Assembly (NCBI GenBank): GCA_027382625.1
Contig: JAJKFJ010021523.1
Location: 159,537 to 223,536 of the forward strand
Source: Tetmemena sp. SeJ-2015
Taxonomy: Eukaryota > Ciliophora > Spirotrichea > Sporadotrichida > Oxytrichidae
Direction: 5' to 3'
DNA: 64,000 nucleotides
Shown here one piece after another: positions 59,602 through 64,000 of the stretch. Below the pieces are notes generated by a model, which saw only the letters and a program-made list of their open reading frames with translations, did no database searches and was not told the origin of the DNA. Positions within the stretch are counted from its first letter, which is position 1; the number at the start of each line of letters is the position of its first letter. The position numbers and the translations under genes are program-made.

Positions 59602-62569
59602 ATGGAAATCGATCTGTCGGGGGATAGCGATGCTTTTCAAAATGATAATCAGCCTCAGCCTGGTTAATCAAAACCAAAATAAAATCAGCATAACCCTCAA
59701 GAAAATAAACCCAAGCAAACTAACAAACAGATTAAATTTAATATTCTTTTAAACAGATTTCATAGACTGCCACCTAAAGTTAAAAAATGAATGGGAATGC
59801 GAAAAATGGTAACAATTCGGGAGAGATGTCTGATTTCGGGGATGACTCGTTTGACGATGATCTGGGGTCGGACAGAGGCGTAGGAGCTAACCTTGGAGCA
59901 GCATTAAATGACAATCAATTCAAGAGCAAGAATATATTCAACGGAATGTATATTATTTTGTACAAAGAGGAGAGTGAAAGACCTGCTCAAATGAATGAAA
60001 GCAAATAAAAAAGCAATCGCCAAAATCTCAAATAAGCTAGTCAAAATGATGCTCACCCTAAAGGCAGAGTATTTATAGATGCGAACGGACAAAGGGAAGA
60101 TCATAATCCATCCTAACCAGAAGCCTCTAAGTAAGATTCTACTATTTATGATTAAAAATAAAATTTAAATTTTCATTTTATCTTTTCCATAAATAATAGC
60201 ACTAATTCTAATAAATTCTTACAAATGATTAAGATTTTTAGAATATATAATTCTTTAATATTTTTGCTAGATTATTTTATAAATTTTATTATTGATACCA
60301 ATAAACATAAATTTTAAAAAAACTAATTTATAATTAATAAGAAAATGTTTTGAGAAGTGTTAAATAATCTATATTTAAAAATTGCTATGATTTTGAATTA
60401 GTGGAGTTCCATAAGATTAAATATTAGATCTTCCTCCTGCTAAAAGAAAAGAGTAAGATATTTTAAGATTATCTTAAATCATATAGTTAAAATTATTAAA
60501 ACTATCTTTCACTTGATATTTTTTAAAATATTATTTTTAGTTAAGATATAGACTTATCTTACTTTAATTATTCTATCAAATGGTTCAATTTGTAGAAGAT
60601 AAAACAAGGTAGCTCATTTTTTTATGAATTCTCTTAAGTCTAAGAATTTACTTCTCAAGTAGATTGAGAGATTAGATATAAAAAACTTTAGTAAAGTAAA
60701 AATAATAACTATTAAAATATATGGAAAATTAAAAGTCTATAAACGTAAATCTTCTACTTTTTGTATTTTAAATTAATTTTATTTATATTTAAAACAAAAT
60801 ATAGAGGAGTTCAAACTTAATTTTAATTTTTATCATAATTATTATTTAATCGAATTTTCGCAAATCCCATTTTTTTTATAAAATAATATAAATTTCAAAA
60901 AATTAATTTGAAAATATTTTCCTTTAAAAAAAATAAGATGATTAATTAAGTTTTAAATTATTTACACTCTAGTTATATAATTACTGTTCAAATAAAAATA
61001 GATTATTTTTGATTAGTAATATTTGAGATTAATGTATATAGTTTGGAAGAGATAAGATAAGTGGTGGGCCCTGATCACGACTTGATGGTGATTTCTGATA
61101 TTTATGACTAACTTAGTAAGATCTAAAAAATATTATTGAAGAGAGCACTAATGACGTAATATATAGATGGAAACAAACAGATTGTAATCGAATACATTTT
61201 GAGTGGAGGATAACTTGATCCAGAAGTGTACCAGCAAATTGAACAATAGGAGAGGCCTCAGAGATCAGCATTCATATTTTTCATGTCATTAATTAAATAG
61301 AGTATTAGTAATGTTAAGTTATATAATTTCACAACGTAAAAAACTATTTAACTTTAGTTAGTATGAAATCAAAAGTATATAATTTATTAGCATTTTAGGA
61401 CGAACACGTATATTAAGGATATAATTAAATCTAATCTTAATTAAATCTACTAATTTGAGCAAGGTTTGGAATTAAATGTATTAACTTTTAAAATGAGACA
61501 ATTACTTTTTAGAATTTTATTTATTAAAATAATAATATTTTCAATATGCTTAAGAGGTCAATGGAAATTTGAATGATGAAGATTATGCGCTACGGTTACA
61601 TGAGCGAGAATTGAAACAGATGCAGAAAGAGCAGAGATAAATAGAGGAATAGCGAAGAATAGAGGCTTAAATTTAATTGCAAAACTCTATGCATAGAAGC
61701 TAGCAATAAAGAGTAAATAATAATGGCTACTCATTTTAATTATAAAAGCCATCAAATTATAAATTTGCAAAACACTTTGCTTTTGCAAATGGGACTGCTC
61801 AACAAACTATAACTATGTATATCTTTTTTCTATATCCAAGTTATATGTTTACTGTTCTTTGAAGAATTATTCTCTAACTAAAATACCTCACAAATATAAT
61901 ACTAAGTTAGTTCTAAAAAATTATCATTCAAGATCTACCTCAGAATTTCTCAAAAAGTTTTAATTCACTATTAAATAATTAAATTTTACTGATTATTTAA
62001 TTTGCTTTTACAAGTAATTAATTTTCTTTGTTTAATTTTTGTTTTAAATAAAGTTTAAATACTTAAAGAAAAATATAATTTATCATTAATTTTGAGTATT
62101 TAGTAATTAATCTTGTTCCGAACAAAATTATTAAATCCATTTTTAAACACTTATTAAAAAATATATTTATTAAGATTAATTTATTGTTTTCTAGAAATTA
62201 TAATAAAAATATATCTTGAGTAATTGTCATTATAATTTTATGCTTAATTTTAATTAATATTTTCGCATTGTGAAGATATTTAATAATAACTAGCTAAGAT
62301 AAATTATTAATTTAAATTTTAGGATTAGAATGAAGTCTTAAACTTTATAAATAATAATTATTTTGGGATATTTTTTTTTAAATAGCTACAATGAAGAAGA
62401 GAAGTAAAGCTAACCTAACTTCGAAAGGAGATAATAAAATGAAAGAGGAATATAAAAAGAAAACCAATAAAGAAGAGAAGGAGGTGGAGGAGGAGGTTTT
62501 CTAGGTCTTTTTAGCTGCTGTATTTCCAAAAATCCAAAAAGAGATGATAGAAATAAAAGACCTTAATGA
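59602..62569 (+). CDS. acidic/Gln-rich multi-MDS gene with C-terminal Cys-Cys tail
   Basis: Not recognised. It starts MEIDLSGDSDAFQNDNQPQ at 59602. An IES at 59725-59759 with a 9-bp pointer is frame-proven. The acidic block DDSFDDDLGSDRGVGANLG is followed by HPKGRVFIDANGQREDHNP. Later islands are LMVISDIYDQLSKIQKILLK and EYILSGGQLDPEVYQQIEQQ (61080-61265), LNDEDYALRLHERELKQMQ (61570-61730) and NEEEKQSQPNFERRQQNER...GGGGGFLGLFSCCISKNPKR (62390-62560), ending TGA 62567. The long AT-rich gaps (60150-61020, 61310-61550, 61740-62370) are IES-like. The FSCCIS tail may be palmitoylated. Membership of all islands in one gene is inferred. Confidence 0.5.
59725..59759 (+). other. 26-bp IES, pointer AAACAGATT (9 bp)
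   Basis: AAACAGATT at 59725-59733 and 59751-59759. Excision joins KPKQTNKQI to SQTATQSQKMNGNAKNG in frame, restoring about 70 further codons. Confidence 0.9.
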
Positions 62570-62756
62570 AAATCTAGATAAAATTTGTGTTTTTAACTTC
62601 ATATTATTATTCTAACTATGCATATTTTTAAATCTTATCTAATTAAAAATTTTATCAATTAATTTATATGATAATCCTCTGCCCTTGACATGATGGTGTC
62701 TACCTTCCTCTGATAAAATATATTTCTTTATAATTCATTAGGCGTAAACAGCACTT

Positions 62757-63119
62757 TGCACATGGAGTTCGAAGAAAGCTCCAACAAAATACCGTTTTTA
62801 GGGGTATTACTCGATCCCGCAACATTTTTAGCGAGTTCTCAAGCAGGGCTATCTGGGTCATCTAAGTGGCAGTGAGTCCGATTTGCGCACCCGTTTACAC
62901 CGCAAAGCATTGGTTGAGGAGCTAAAGCGGGCGTATAATCACATTTTTGTCTAGATTAAGGTACCTGATCATAAAAACAAGAGCTTGATTTTGAAAAGTA
63001 TTTATTGGCAAGGAATTGTCCACAAATATGAAGCTTTTTCATTGCCATTTCCAAAAGACTCTTTTTATTCTTAGATCGTTTCAAAAAATTTTAAAATCTT
63101 TAACATTGTAAGAAAGTGA
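62757..63119 (+). mobile_element. degenerate Penelope/LINE-like reverse-transcriptase C-terminal fragment
   Basis: The plus strand shows LHMEFEESSNKIPFLGVLLD, then after a frame change GYLGHLSGSESDLRTRLHRK, VEELKRAYNHIF and FSLPFPKDSFYSQIVSKNFK. This order, 'E...NKIPFLxVLL', then 'GYLxxxSxxxxxxR', 'L..RA', and a late '...LPF...S..I.K.F' block, matches the end of the RT and thumb of Penelope-like or LINE elements. The frame change and missing catalytic part mean it is a dead remnant. The assignment rests on pattern memory, so moderate confidence. Confidence 0.45.
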
Positions 63120-63725
63120 GAATAAGTTGTGCATAATTAATTTCTTTATTAATACTATAATCAATGCTATTTTGAAAAAATACACAGGCAAAAACATTTT
63201 TTCAAGGAAAGGTGACTTAAAATCTGTTTTCATTTTTTCTCTGAATTTTAAAACCTTTAAATGCTTCCTTATCTCAGATAAATGAGTGTTAGGTTTCATA
63301 GGTGCTTGATTTTTACTTTGTTTAATAACTTTTTCAAAGGTTCTGATACCTTGTTCATCTTACAATGTCTTGTTCGAATTATATTGCATCACTTCACTTT
63401 CACACTATATTTCCCTTTTTTCATATCGCATTCAAGTATGATTGCAACTCAGAAAAATGTCACTACACTGACCGTTGAGCCAAAATCTGTCTCTATGGGA
63501 AGTAGCCTCAAATTCCTTGACCGATGCTTTCCTCAATGTTTTCTCTTCTTAAAACTCTGTTGAAGTAAATGACAGGTGCTCTGACTGGTTCAAATTTTAT
63601 CATGATACTATATGATTAATAAGAAATATAAGTCGAGGATTATTAAAGCAAAATTGAGTCTATTTATATAGGCTGTACATAGGAAGATGGACATAGAACA
63701 TCTATATTTATTAAAGCAAAGGCTC

Positions 63726-63787
63726 ATGACAACCCTCTACCCCGGTCATTCAAAGGGCTAATGAGCGGCTTGCCCATATTGGCGTCC
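63726..63787 (+). repeat. GC-rich repeat copy 1
   Basis: Segment resembling CAACC..TACCCCGG..TTC.AAGGG..AATGAGCGG.TTGCCC.TATTGG. It recurs about 210 bp downstream. Its GC content stands out from the AT-rich surroundings, so it is probably part of a germline-limited repeat or transposon. Confidence 0.65.
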
Positions 63788-63937
63788 GATCAGTCGTTCG
63801 CGAGTTTTTAGCCAAATGATGGGGGATTTTTAGCCCAAATTTAGATATTTTTGTTTTTTATTAGGAATTTGAAAGGGTCCCCAGAGGTACCTAAAAGGAT
63901 AAGAGGGAGGTCTTTGTACCTAAAGCTGTAACACTCC

Positions 63938-64000
63938 CACAACCTTACCCCCGGATTCCCAAGGGGGGGAATGAGCGGGGTTGCCCTATTTGGGGCCCCT
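63938..64000 (+). repeat. GC-rich repeat copy 2 (truncated at window edge)
   Basis: Second, diverged copy of the 63726 repeat, with extra C and G in several short runs. It ends with the window. The doubled homopolymers could be divergence or poor sequence quality at a contig edge. Confidence 0.6.

Overview
The window looks like germline (micronuclear) DNA of a spirotrich ciliate of the Oxytricha / Stylonychia / Tetmemena type. Genes read through only when TAA and TAG are translated as glutamine and TGA is the sole stop. Introns are 28-100 bp GT-AG. Many genes are also cut by short AT-rich inserts that are not introns: they lack GT-AG ends, sit between short direct repeats, and restore a conserved protein frame when one repeat copy and the insert are removed. 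These are internal eliminated segments (IES) with pointers, separating macronuclear-destined segments (MDS). The species is not determined.

Layout. 0.3-4.2 kb: two low-complexity proteins with MG-x3-C type N-termini and a shared SFRR motif (- strand). 4.4-8.1 kb: mitochondrial EF-G and VPS26C (-). 8.2-11.4 kb: CCDC40-like axonemal ruler protein (+), divergent from VPS26C. 11.5-15.8 kb: ankyrin protein and a secreted Cys-rich protein (+). 15.9-17.9 kb: EF-hand protein (-). 18-25.2 kb: Timeless and an AAAP-type amino-acid transporter (+). 25.3-31.4 kb: N-terminal-motor kinesin and a large ciliate-type protein (-). 33.7-35.7 kb: coiled-coil protein (-). 35.8-38.7 kb: cytosolic ArgRS and a small MGNxxC protein (+). 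38.9-45.8 kb: CDPK, coiled-coil protein, NOSIP, EEF1AKMT2-like methyltransferase (-). 46.0-47.8 kb: PH-domain protein (+). From about 48 kb the sequence becomes AT-rich, with small Q-rich coding islands separated by longer eliminated DNA. The right end carries a degenerate Penelope/LINE-like reverse-transcriptase piece and a repeat, as expected of germline-limited DNA.

The main discovery is a scrambled gene. A RING-CH (RINGv) plus FHA protein is dispersed over three places: 32.96-33.70 kb (+), 48.98-49.56 kb (-, inverted) and 55.79-55.98 kb (+). Unique shared repeats of 5-11 bp at the piece ends dictate one assembly order, and joining on them gives a gap-free RING-CH motif and a gap-free FHA core. 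One piece is only 29 bp, and the pieces at 49 kb and 55.8 kb interleave.

Several genes also show 1-2 base frame breaks not explained by IES or introns. These are either assembly indels or real lesions, and the exon boundaries given are hand-derived.
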